A DNA stretch of 12,438 bases from Bacillota bacterium (GTDB lineage Bacteria > Eremiobacterota > SpSt-956 > JAKJGF01): positions 1 through 12,438 of the forward strand of contig JAKPQU010000358.1 of the NCBI GenBank assembly GCA_029555925.1, written 5' to 3'. The stretch's first letter is position 1. Each line of letters starts with the position of its first letter. A model generated the notes under the pieces. The model made no database searches and was not told the DNA's origin. It worked only from the letters and a program-made list of their open reading frames with translations. This document shows, piece after piece, positions 1 through 5,422 of this stretch. Both the position numbers and the translations under genes were made by a program.

Positions 1-139
1 AGTCTCGCCAATCTCTTACCTCCTGAGGGGGGATAAAACTTCCCCTTAGTAATCCGTGTCGTAAAAGTCCTGCTATCCATTTGCTGTCTTTTATATCCGT
101 TTTACGACCAGGTACATTCTTTATATGACGGGCATTTAC
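1..139 (-). pseudogene. IS110-family transposase fragment (runs off left edge)
   Basis: Read on the minus strand, 46 codons are open without a stop and give VNARHIKNVPGRKTDIKDSK, then WIAGLLRHGLLRGSFIPPQE and VRDWRD. This is the well-conserved segment of IS110-type DEDD transposases (VNA.HIK.VPGRKTD.KD..WIA.LL.HGLL..SFIPP). The usual N-terminal domain should precede it. Instead, the reading frame enters an unrelated 108-bp repeat at 140 that also occurs inverted at 484-591, and an in-frame TGA lies just beyond. The gene is therefore truncated at its 5' side within the window. The 3' part lies outside, so I cannot say whether that end is intact. Family assignment is from motif recognition only. 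Confidence 0.75.
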
Positions 140-247
140 TATACTTTTATGCATAGATAATTGCATAAAAAATTCAGTCAAAATACAAACAATGATAAAA
201 TTTTCCCTGGTATTTTCATGATGCAATTGTCTTCAAAATTAAGTATA
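140..247 (-). repeat. Left arm of a 108-bp inverted repeat
   Basis: This stretch is the reverse complement of 484-591 with a single mismatch that I can find, in the A/T stretch around position 195. The arms are separated by 236 bp containing a GTRACGC heptad array. The arm stops exactly where recognisable transposase codons begin, at 139/140. Confidence 0.9.
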
Positions 248-249
248 TT

Positions 250-330
250 TCTTAGTACCGCTACAGGTAAATCAGTAACCATTTATCAGCTTCTGCCTGA
301 CAGGCTCTTACGAAGAAAAATAATCTGCCT
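250..330 (-). repeat. Degenerate dispersed repeat, copy 1
   Basis: The reverse complement resembles 600-690: both contain TTTTTCTTC, AGAGCCTG, CAG.CAGAAGCT and TTTACCTGT..CGGTACT, with an estimated three quarters identity and one small gap. It lies next to the left arm of the inverted repeat, as copy 2 lies next to the right arm. I see no coding potential. Confidence 0.6.
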
Positions 331-404
331 TATTTAATTTGTTTTACAGATAATAAATTAGCCCTTAGGAATGGCAGTTAAATAAATGTCTCAAATATAT
401 TAAT

Positions 405-434
405 CGTGACGCGTAACGCGTAACGCGTGACGCG
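405..434 (+). repeat. GTRACGC heptad array (4 units)
   Basis: Four 7-mers in a row: GTGACGC, GTAACGC, GTAACGC, GTGACGC. The block is very GC-rich against A+T-rich flanks. Short inverted flanks TGTCTC (387-392) and GAGACA (441-446) place the array in a potential hairpin loop. It is nearly identical to the array at 4692-4721. Confidence 0.9.
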
Positions 435-483
435 AGGAAAGAGACAATTAATAAATTTTCATTCCTTATTTAATTTTTAATTC

Positions 484-591
484 TATACTTAATTTTGAAG
501 ACAATTGCATCATGAAAATACCAGGGAAAATTTTATTATTGTTTGTATTTTGACTGAATTTTTTATGCAATTATCTATGCATAAAAGTATA
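484..591 (+). repeat. Right arm of the 108-bp inverted repeat
   Basis: Inverted copy of 140-247 with one visible difference. It can be read as an open frame from a TTG near 505, but that frame has no ribosome binding site and its first part simply repeats the peptide read from the left arm, so I do not call a gene. Confidence 0.9.
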
Positions 592-599
592 TATAAAAA

Positions 600-690
600 A
601 CTAATTTTTCTTCTCCAGAGCCTGCCAGTCAGAAGCTTTTTATGGATACCCTTTTACCTGTTACGGTACTCAGTAATTATGAATTGTTAT
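600..690 (+). repeat. Degenerate dispersed repeat, copy 2
   Basis: Plus-strand relative of 250-330, sharing TTTTTCTTC, AGAGCCTG, CAGAAGCT, TTTACCTGT and CGGTACT blocks. It is clearly more diverged than the adjacent 108-bp arm, so the two repeats have different ages. Confidence 0.55.
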
Positions 691-772
691 GAAAGTAACT
701 ATAACTTATAGCATTCATAACATATCATCAGGGCTATTGTAGAGGATTTTTCTTACAGAAGTTTTTTGAAAA

Positions 773-797
773 TGTAAAAACATGTAACAAAATGTAA
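773..797 (+). promoter_or_regulatory. Three TGTAA boxes at 10-bp period (CpxR-like), distal
   Basis: TGTAA occurs at 773, 783 and 793, exactly 10 bp apart, reading GTAAA-N5-GTAAC-N5-GTAAT. This matches the E. coli CpxR box pattern GTAAA-N5-GTAAA. It lies about 280 bp upstream of the response regulator gene and 77 bp upstream of the second triplet. No obvious -10 box sits at the usual distance, so it may be an auxiliary site. Confidence 0.6.
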
Positions 798-799
798 TA

Positions 800-852
800 T
801 TACCTGTCCAAGTGGCTCTGAAAGTAATGAAAAGGGTATATTACACAGGTAA
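800..852. repeat. Short inverted repeat TTACCTGT / ACAGGTAA
   Basis: TTACCTGT at 800-807 pairs with ACAGGTAA at 845-852 across a 37-base loop, between the two TGTAA triplets. ACCTGT/ACAGGT also occurs in the degenerate repeats at 250-330 and 600-690. Confidence 0.4.
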
Positions 853-873
853 GATAATTAAAATCATAAAAAT

Positions 874-934
874 TGTAAAACTTTGTAAGAAATTGTAAAA
901 TGAACTGTATATTTATTTAAATACGCTTTATAAT
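874..934 (+). promoter_or_regulatory. Regulator promoter: three 10-bp TGTAA boxes plus -10
   Basis: TGTAA occurs at 874, 884 and 894 in perfect 10-bp register. A degenerate TGTAT follows at 906 and a consensus TATAAT at 929-934. The sequence at the -35 position (906-911, TGTATA) is poor, as expected when an OmpR/PhoB-type activator replaces the -35 contact. The next gene downstream is the response regulator itself, so autoregulation is likely. The leader is long (about 130 nt) and carries the heptad arrays at 972-1013 and 1022-1056. Confidence 0.65.
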
Positions 935-971
935 TATAGTGTATTTCGTAAGTTATTAGAATTTAATTAGA

Positions 972-1013
972 GTGAAAATGAAAAAGTGAAAAGTGAAAAG
1001 TGAAAAGTAAATG
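972..1013 (+). repeat. GTGAAAA heptad array (about 6 units)
   Basis: In exact 7-bp register from 972: GTGAAAA, TGAAAAA, GTGAAAA, GTGAAAA, GTGAAAA, GTAAATG. It is preceded by TTTAATTAGA, and the same junction occurs inverted at 11112-11128, after the hybrid kinase gene. It lies in the untranslated leader of the response regulator. Confidence 0.85.
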
Positions 1014-1021
1014 AATACATA

Positions 1022-1056
1022 ACTGGTCACTGATCACCGGTCACTGGTCACTGATA
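1022..1056 (-). repeat. GTGACCA heptad array (5 units, minus strand)
   Basis: On the plus strand the units are ACTGGTC, ACTGATC, ACCGGTC, ACTGGTC, ACTGATA. Read on the minus strand this gives GTGACCA, GTGACCG, GTGATCA, GTGACCA, so it fits the same GTGANNN pattern as the other arrays but in opposite orientation. It ends two bases before the ribosome binding site of the response regulator. Confidence 0.85.
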
Positions 1057-1073
1057 TAAGAAGGGTGATTATT

Positions 1074-1763
1074 ATGTTAAAGGTAATACTAATAGACGAT
1101 GATAAAGAACTGCTTGAACTACTGGAAGAATATCTGAGAAATAATGATATGGACGTCTATAAAGCCAGCGGCGGAGAAAAAGCACTTGAAATGCTCAAAG
1201 AAGACAGATTTGACATAGCAATACTGGATGTAATGATGCCAAATATGAACGGCCTTGACGTTTTAAAAAGAATAAATAATGAATACAATTATCTTCCTGT
1301 TATTATGTTAACAGCAAAAGGAGATGAAGTAGACAGGATCCTGGGACTGGAGATGGGAGCCGATGATTATATTCCAAAACCTTTCAATCCCAGAGAATTA
1401 CTGGCAAGAATTAAAGCTGTCATAAGAAGAAAGGACAAAATGGACACCACACATGTAACAGAAGAAATAAATGGAGAAACAGTAAAACTGGATCTAAAAA
1501 AGAGACAGGCTACTGTCAGAGGAGAGCTAATGGAACTGACTTCTCTAGAATTTGATATATTAAACATTTTTGTTCAAAATAGAGGTATTGTATTATCAAG
1601 AGAAAAAATCATGGATCTTTCAAGAGGGCAGGCTTTTACTGCCTTTGATCGCTCAATAGATGCCAATATAAGTCGCCTCCGTCAGAAAATAGAAAAAGAT
1701 CCTAAAAAACCTGAACTCATAAAAACCATATGGGGAGTAGGTTATGTTTTTTCAGGAGAATAA
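1074..1763 (+). CDS. OmpR/CpxR-type response regulator
   Basis: DNA-binding response regulator of 229 residues, the usual length for the OmpR family. The receiver domain (about 1-118) has acidic residues D8-D10, phosphoacceptor D52 in ILDVMMPN, T80 and K102 in PKPF. The C-terminal winged helix (about 130-228) contains ELTSLEFDILNIF and FDRSIDANISRLRQKIE and ends in the typical TIWGVGYVF, resembling the CpxR/RstA branch. I chose the ATG at 1074 because AGAAGGG at 1059-1065 lies 8 bases upstream; a GTG at 1065 would overlap it. The kinase gene starts 3 bases after the stop, so the two form a two-component operon. TGTAA boxes spaced 10 bp apart upstream match the CpxR box and suggest autoregulation. 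The CpxR-like assignment is inference from motifs and sites. Confidence 0.93.
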   Translation: MLKVILIDDDKELLELLEEYLRNNDMDVYKASGGEKALEMLKEDRFDIAILDVMMPNMNGLDVLKRINNEYNYLPVIMLTAKGDEVDRILGLEMGADDYIPKPFNPRELLARIKAVIRRKDKMDTTHVTEEINGETVKLDLKKRQATVRGELMELTSLEFDILNIFVQNRGIVLSREKIMDLSRGQAFTAFDRSIDANISRLRQKIEKDPKKPELIKTIWGVGYVFSGE

Positions 1764-1766
1764 CCG

Positions 1767-3122
1767 TTGATTAAATTATCAAAATTGTATCTGCAAATAT
1801 ATATTTATTTCCTGGCTGTTGTAGCTATAATAAATGTGCTGATTCCTATGTTGCTGTTTCGTCCCATGAATAAACCTCCTCATATGGAAATGACCCAGCA
1901 TGTTATATACATTATAGAATATATAAGAAACTATGACATCGCCGAAAATAACCTCCCTTCACTGTTGAGAAGTCTTTCTGAAAAGACAAATTGTGACATA
2001 TCACTCTATGATAAAAACGGAAAAACCATAATCACTACAGAAAAAAATAAAAAAAATCTTGAGCCGGACATGGTAAAAAAAATCAATAAGGATCAGGATT
2101 ATATCATAGACGAATTTGAAGGAGGTCCTGGCAGAGGGCCTGTTATATTATTTTCTGAAAACCATAAAGATTCATACTACAATTATATAGGAATTTTTCC
2201 CAGACACCGCCCCATATCACAAACAAGATTTATATTTATTCTACTATTCTGCAGTGTATTACTTTCTATAATGGTATATCCTCTGGTAAGATATCTGACA
2301 AAACCACTGGAGGAAATAACAGAAAAAGCTCTTAAATTTTCCATGGGAGATTTTACCGGTATAGAAAAAAATATTACCCCTAAAGGTAATGATGAAATAG
2401 CAACACTGACAAGAGCTTTCTACCATATGGCGAATGAACTTTCCGCTATTATTGAAGGGAAAAAAGAGTTGATTTCAGATATATCCCATGAACTGGGTTC
2501 ACCTCTTAGCAGAATGAGACTGGCAGTGCAGCTTATTGAAGATAAAGTGAATGAAAACCAGATACCATCTATTAAAAATGTAGAGAAACTTACAAAAAAT
2601 ATAGAAGAAATGTCAAAGCTTGTAAAAGAATTACTGGATTTCTCCAGAATGGATAAAGGTTATAATTTAAAGATAGAAGCAGTTAACCTAGAAGAACTGA
2701 TTACGGGAGTAATACAAAAATTTCAAATATTTATTGAAAAGAAAAATATAACAATAAAGATTCAAAATAAAAATAATATAAGTCAGGTATTTATAGACAG
2801 AAATAGAATAATCAGAGTTATTCAAAATCTGCTTATCAATTCCATTGATTATTCACCTGTATCCGGTAACATTGACATTATTCTGGTAAAAGATGAAGGA
2901 CATTTTTCAGTTTCCATAAAAGATGAAGGCCCGGGTATATCGGAAGAAAATAAAGAAAAAATCTTCGAACCATTTTTTAGAGAAGATACTTCAAGAACAA
3001 GAGAAACAGGCGGTACAGGCCTTGGACTTGCTATAGTAAAGAAAATAATAACACTCCATGGAGGTAAAATAATGGTCGAGAATCCCGGACAGAAGGGAGC
3101 ATTAATAACCTTCACTATTTAA
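1767..3122 (+). CDS. Membrane sensor histidine kinase (CpxA-like)
   Basis: Partner kinase of the upstream regulator, 451 residues. Membrane segment 1 spans about residues 8-32, an extracytoplasmic sensor region about 33-152 and membrane segment 2 about 154-175. HAMP follows (about 176-228), then HisKA with phospho-acceptor H241 in SDISHELGSP and an HATPase domain with N box NRIIRVIQNLLINS, G1 box DEGPGIS (D386) and GGTGLGLAIV near the end. The start is a TTG with AGGAG at 1754-1758 inside the regulator gene; the first later ATGs would remove membrane segment 1. The H box reads HELGSP rather than the common HELRTP or HELRSP. The signal sensed is unknown; a Cpx-type envelope or metal stress role fits the architecture and sites but is inference. 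The last 3 bases overlap the convergent gene ending at 3119. Confidence 0.92.
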   Translation: MIKLSKLYLQIYIYFLAVVAIINVLIPMLLFRPMNKPPHMEMTQHVIYIIEYIRNYDIAENNLPSLLRSLSEKTNCDISLYDKNGKTIITTEKNKKNLEPDMVKKINKDQDYIIDEFEGGPGRGPVILFSENHKDSYYNYIGIFPRHRPISQTRFIFILLFCSVLLSIMVYPLVRYLTKPLEEITEKALKFSMGDFTGIEKNITPKGNDEIATLTRAFYHMANELSAIIEGKKELISDISHELGSPLSRMRLAVQLIEDKVNENQIPSIKNVEKLTKNIEEMSKLVKELLDFSRMDKGYNLKIEAVNLEELITGVIQKFQIFIEKKNITIKIQNKNNISQVFIDRNRIIRVIQNLLINSIDYSPVSGNIDIILVKDEGHFSVSIKDEGPGISEENKEKIFEPFFREDTSRTRETGGTGLGLAIVKKIITLHGGKIMVENPGQKGALITFTI

Positions 3123-3325
3123 TATAGAGAGCTGTTCTCACTATGAATAGTATTCATTATTTTTGCTCTTTCCATATCACATCTGATTAATTTTCTGAAG
3201 GTATATAGTTTTATGAGACTCTTATTCCACCGTTCTTCTTCTCCTATAATCTTCTTTAATAATTCTATTATATGAATAAATCTCTCCACCAGTATAAGAG
3301 ATGATTTCTCATGTTTATCTTCCAT
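3119..3325 (-). CDS. Small unknown helical protein (68 aa)
   Basis: I do not recognise this protein. It is 68 residues, charged and predicted by eye to be helical, with a hydrophobic heptad-like stretch LILVERFIHIIELLKKIIG and a basic middle (WNKSLIKLYTFRKLIRC). It has no signal peptide or membrane span. It is accepted as a gene because GAGGTG lies 6 bases before its ATG and the 150-aa gene ends 17 bases upstream on the same strand, so the two form an operon. Its stop codon overlaps the stop of the sensor kinase in convergent orientation, which leaves no room for a terminator between them. It may act with its operon partner, possibly on the adjacent two-component system; that is conjecture. 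Confidence 0.6.
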   Translation of the reverse strand: MEDKHEKSSLILVERFIHIIELLKKIIGEEERWNKSLIKLYTFRKLIRCDMERAKIMNTIHSENSSLY

Positions 3326-3342
3326 AAGTCACCTCATTCTGT

Positions 3343-3795
3343 TTATGCATCGGAACGAAGAATATATCTTATAAATTCTTTAACATATTTAAATTCAAGT
3401 TCCGTATTTCGAACCAGATTTATTGCATTGCTCATCTTTGTATGTTCTTCCTCTTTACTGGTGTTAGGAAGAAATAGATTATGTTCCTGTTTTAACCTCT
3501 TAAGAATTATATAGGCAACAAGATAGTTATTAAAAAACTGCTTTATTTTTCCGAGCATAAAATTCATCAATCCGGGGCTGTTATTTTCCGATTCTATCTT
3601 AAATATTAACAGGTGTATTTTTCTCATTTCTCTATCAATTTCTACTTCTACAGCGGAGGAACTGAATTTTTCAATAATTCTCTCAAAAGACTCTAAACAC
3701 TCTGATCCAAAAATATTATTTTTATACTCAATTAAAGTCAGAAATCTCTCAAGGCCTCTGATTTCATATTCCATAACTTCTTCTACCAGATTCAT
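3343..3795 (-). CDS. Unknown helical protein (150 aa)
   Basis: No family recognised. The 150 residues are soluble-looking and helix-rich, with no signal peptide: MNLVEEVMEYEIRGLERFLT at the start, then repeated amphipathic segments such as EVEIDREMRKIHLLIFKIES and FFNNYLVAYIILKRLKQEHN. ATG at 3795 has a good GGAGG site 8 bases upstream (3804-3808 on the plus strand). The upstream region holds four boxes 10 bp apart (TGTAA, TGTGA, TGCAA, TGTAA at 3871-3905), the same pattern as in front of the response regulator, so it is a candidate target of that regulator. The length and all-alpha look would suit a small regulatory or adaptor protein, but nothing shows this directly. Confidence 0.8.
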   Translation of the reverse strand: MNLVEEVMEYEIRGLERFLTLIEYKNNIFGSECLESFERIIEKFSSSAVEVEIDREMRKIHLLIFKIESENNSPGLMNFMLGKIKQFFNNYLVAYIILKRLKQEHNLFLPNTSKEEEHTKMSNAINLVRNTELEFKYVKEFIRYILRSDA

Positions 3796-3833
3796 AAAAT
3801 CATCCCTCCGGAAAATATAAATTTCTGGAATAT

Positions 3834-3905
3834 ATTTTAACGCCCATTCCTTTCAAAAGTTTTCTATCTTTGTAATAATTTGTGACAGAATGCAAAATAT
3901 TGTAA
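3834..3905 (-). promoter_or_regulatory. Four CpxR-like boxes and possible -10 of the 3795 operon
   Basis: Plus-strand TGTAA (3871), TGTGA (3881), TGCAA (3891) and TGTAA (3901) are exactly 10 bp apart, the longest such run in the window. A possible minus-strand -10, TAAAAT (3839-3834), lies 31 bases beyond the nearest box, close to the 30-base gap seen at the response regulator promoter. The boxes point away from the gene they precede. Confidence 0.55.
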
Positions 3906-3913
3906 CTATAAAA

Positions 3914-3942
3914 AACTCAAACCTGCCGGCAAACCGGCAGGT
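3914..3942 (-). terminator. Rho-independent terminator of the Gly/Met/Pro gene
   Basis: ACCTGCCGG (3921-3929) pairs with CCGGCAGGT (3934-3942) over a CAAA loop, a perfect 9-bp stem. On the minus strand it is followed by TTGAGTTTTTT. It lies 35 bases beyond the stop of the gene at 3978. Confidence 0.85.
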
Positions 3943-3977
3943 CAGTCAATTAAATATAATACCGGGAATGAAGGTCT

Positions 3978-4385
3978 TTACATCATACCCATACCCATAC
4001 CATTAAAACCACTCATCTGCTGTCTCTTTGCATCCATCATCATATGTAATTCCTGTTTTTCCTGTGGATTGAGAGTCTGTTCAAATTGTTCAAACTTCTG
4101 GGTGACTTCAGATGTTAAATTATTACCGCCAATTGAGTTCATGCCCTGCATACCGGGTGGCGGTGGCGGAGGTGGCTGCATGCCATTCATACCCTGCATT
4201 CCCATACCCTGCATACCGGGTGGCGGTGGCGGCGGCATACCATTCATACCCTGCTGCGTACCACCCTGTTGAGACTGACGAAAAGCCTGCCGTTCTTCAG
4301 GGCTGAGGCTCTGCATAAACTGATGCATCTTCTCTCTGACTCCACCTGATTGTCCCTGCATACCATAACCAATACTTCCGATCAT
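3978..4385 (-). CDS. Gly/Met/polyproline protein with duplicated helical motif
   Basis: A 135-residue low-complexity protein with no named family that I recognise. Its centre is made of GMQGM/GMNGM and two PPPPPP or PPPPPPP tracts, and it ends FNGMGMGMM. The ends carry related segments: VREKMHQFMQSLSPEERQAF near residue 18 and VTQKFEQFEQTLNPQEKQEL near residue 94. Both share L(S/N)P-Q/E-E-(R/K)-Q and recall the LTxxQ motif of Spy/CpxP proteins, though there is no signal peptide. I prefer ATG 4385 because GGAGG (4393-4397) is 7 bases away; the ATG at 4391 is too close. A strong terminator follows. The start MIGSIG resembles MINSIG of the EF-hand protein at 11470, which also has a polyproline tract. 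Metal binding through Met residues is possible but unproven. Confidence 0.8.
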   Translation of the reverse strand: MIGSIGYGMQGQSGGVREKMHQFMQSLSPEERQAFRQSQQGGTQQGMNGMPPPPPPGMQGMGMQGMNGMQPPPPPPPGMQGMNSIGGNNLTSEVTQKFEQFEQTLNPQEKQELHMMMDAKRQQMSGFNGMGMGMM

Positions 4386-4435
4386 TTCCATTCCTCCTTG
4401 ATGTTCTGTAGTTATTATTTCTTATCCAGAAATAT

Positions 4436-4504
4436 TGTAAATCAAATTTATGTCAGAAGTATTCTGTAATTGTAATAAATTACAACAAATTGTGATAAAG
4501 TACA
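4436..4504. promoter_or_regulatory. Cluster of TGTAA-type boxes upstream of the Gly/Met/Pro gene
   Basis: TGTAA at 4436, 4465 and 4471, TGTCA at 4451, TGTGA at 4491, and inverted TTACA at 4480 and GTACA at 4500. Members at 4451, 4471 and 4491 are 20 bp apart, and those at 4480 and 4500 likewise on the other strand. It is less regular than the other clusters. No clear -10 and -35 pair was found for the minus-strand gene. Confidence 0.4.
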
Positions 4505-4540
4505 ACGTTATATATCAAGAACGTAAGGATTTATGAGAAT

Positions 4541-4570
4541 CGTGATGCGTGATGCGTAATGCGTGATGCG
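4541..4570 (+). repeat. GTRATGC heptad array (4 units)
   Basis: Units are GTGATGC, GTGATGC, GTAATGC, GTGATGC from 4542 in exact 7-bp register. It is flanked by the inverted pair ATGAGAAT (4533-4540) and ATTCTCAT (4578-4585), so the array can form the loop of a hairpin. Confidence 0.9.
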
Positions 4571-4673
4571 AGCACAGATTCTCATTCTTCGTTGTGCTCA
4601 CAGGGTCATTGCAGTTTAATCCCGGTTATCAACCCATGTCACAGATAATGACCTTTTACTCAGGTAAGTATAA

Positions 4674-4760
4674 ATAATACATATATGCTCTCGTGACGCG
4701 TAACGCGTAACGCGTGACGGGAGGAACATATTTATTTCATGCTTATGGTCAGGTCAGTAA
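4674..4760 (+). repeat. GTRACGC heptad array with extended flanks
   Basis: Core units at 4693-4720: GTGACGC, GTAACGC, GTAACGC, GTGACGG. The left flank AATAATACATATATGCTC and the right flank ending GCTTATGGTCAGGT are shared, almost unchanged, with the copy at 6252-6320. This points to a longer dispersed repeat of which the heptads are the centre. CTCTCGT and ACGGGAG bracket the array as an inverted repeat with one mismatch. Confidence 0.8.
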
Positions 4761-4768
4761 AATAAATA

Positions 4769-5413
4769 TTATCCCTCTATAGGATTATCATCCAGAACTT
4801 CTGTTATTTTCTTTTCAATTTCAAATAACATCTGTTCGGCTTTTTCTGCGAGAGCAATTATCTTTTCAGACATTTCATCTCTGTCTGATTGTATCTCTTC
4901 TAACGATTTTATCTGGATTTCTTCTTTTTCTCCGGAAGGGATTTCGCTTTTTTCATCTACCGGAGGGTGCTCCTTTTCTCCGGAAGAGATTTCACTTTTT
5001 TCATCAGACGAAGGCGCTTCTTTTTCTCCGGAAGGGATTTCACTTTTTTCATCTACTGGAGGCTGTTCTTCTGAAAGAATCTGACCTTGCGGCTTTATAT
5101 TATGCAATTCCGCAACCATGCGCCATGCAGACAGATATATGTTCATGGCTTCTATTATCTTTCTGTTGACAGGAGACATAATATCTTTAAGTTTCTTCGA
5201 TGAAACAGTACCGTTTCGTTCTTCCTTTTCAGTACTGGCAAGTATGGTTTCTATATTTTTCATTTCATTATGAATAATAGCAATTTCTTCAGAGGAAGGT
5301 TCCAGGACGGAAGTAACCTGTTTAATTTTTTGAAAAACCGGTCTCTGAGAAAAATCATTACTGGTTCCAACTGCAGATAACATCTTTTGCATGGCTTTAA
5401 ATTTATAATGCAT
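4769..5413 (-). CDS. Acidic protein with 16-residue tandem repeats (214 aa)
   Basis: Family unknown. The N-terminal half (about 1-110) is helical and mostly hydrophilic, with MNIYLSAWRMVAELHNI as its most hydrophobic part. The middle (about 117-166) holds three copies of a 16-residue unit of the type PPVDEKSEIPSGEKE, encoded by a 48-bp tandem repeat. The C terminus (about 168-208) is a likely coiled coil, EEIQSDRDEMSEKIIALAEK and onward. There is no signal peptide. GAGG at 5421-5424 gives a 7-base spacing to ATG 5413 and overlaps the stop of the upstream TPR gene, so the two are probably translationally coupled in one operon. The acidic repeat resembles a flexible linker between two helical parts. 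No function can be assigned. Confidence 0.8.
   Translation of the reverse strand: MHYKFKAMQKMLSAVGTSNDFSQRPVFQKIKQVTSVLEPSSEEIAIIHNEMKNIETILASTEKEERNGTVSSKKLKDIMSPVNRKIIEAMNIYLSAWRMVAELHNIKPQGQILSEEQPPVDEKSEIPSGEKEAPSSDEKSEISSGEKEHPPVDEKSEIPSGEKEEIQIKSLEEIQSDRDEMSEKIIALAEKAEQMLFEIEKKITEVLDDNPIEG
4922..5066 (-). repeat. 48-bp in-frame tandem repeat (3 units)
   Basis: TCCGGAAG recurs at 4931, 4979 and 5027, a period of 48 bp inside the coding region, encoding DEKSEIPSGEKE-type units. Units differ at a few bases. The period is a multiple of three, so changes in copy number would keep the frame. Confidence 0.9.
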
Positions 5414-5422
5414 GTCAACACC

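Larger units (their letters stand above)
248..483. other. Centre of the inverted-repeat structure, non-coding
   Basis: A+T-rich spacer between the two 108-bp arms. Apart from the degenerate repeat at 250-330 and the heptad array at 405-434, it has two copies of CCTTATTTAATTT (near 330 and 466). I see no convincing reading frame. Confidence 0.5.
4392..4768. other. Non-coding region rich in repeats
   Basis: No credible gene. It holds the TGTAA-type cluster (4436-4504), two heptad arrays, and nested inverted repeats: GAGCACA (4570-4576) with TGTGCTC (4593-4599), and GGTCATT (4604-4610) with AATGACC (4647-4653). Confidence 0.6.

Noticed and set aside
505..711. Open frame of 68 codons starting at TTG
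   Set aside because: Its first half is the right arm of the inverted repeat, it has no ribosome binding site, and the same peptide is read from the left arm fused to a transposase fragment.
1065..1073. GTG at 1065 as start of the response regulator
   Set aside because: It overlaps the AGAAGGG ribosome binding site; ATG 1074 is well spaced and gives the normal family start MLKVILIDDD.
2849..3115. Minus-strand frame inside the sensor kinase gene
   Set aside because: It is a shadow of the HATPase-coding region with no ribosome binding site; the plus strand carries the catalytic motifs.
4069..4306. Plus-strand Cys/Gly/Pro-rich frames over the Gly/Met/Pro gene
   Set aside because: They are antisense readings of the repetitive polyproline region, without ribosome binding sites.
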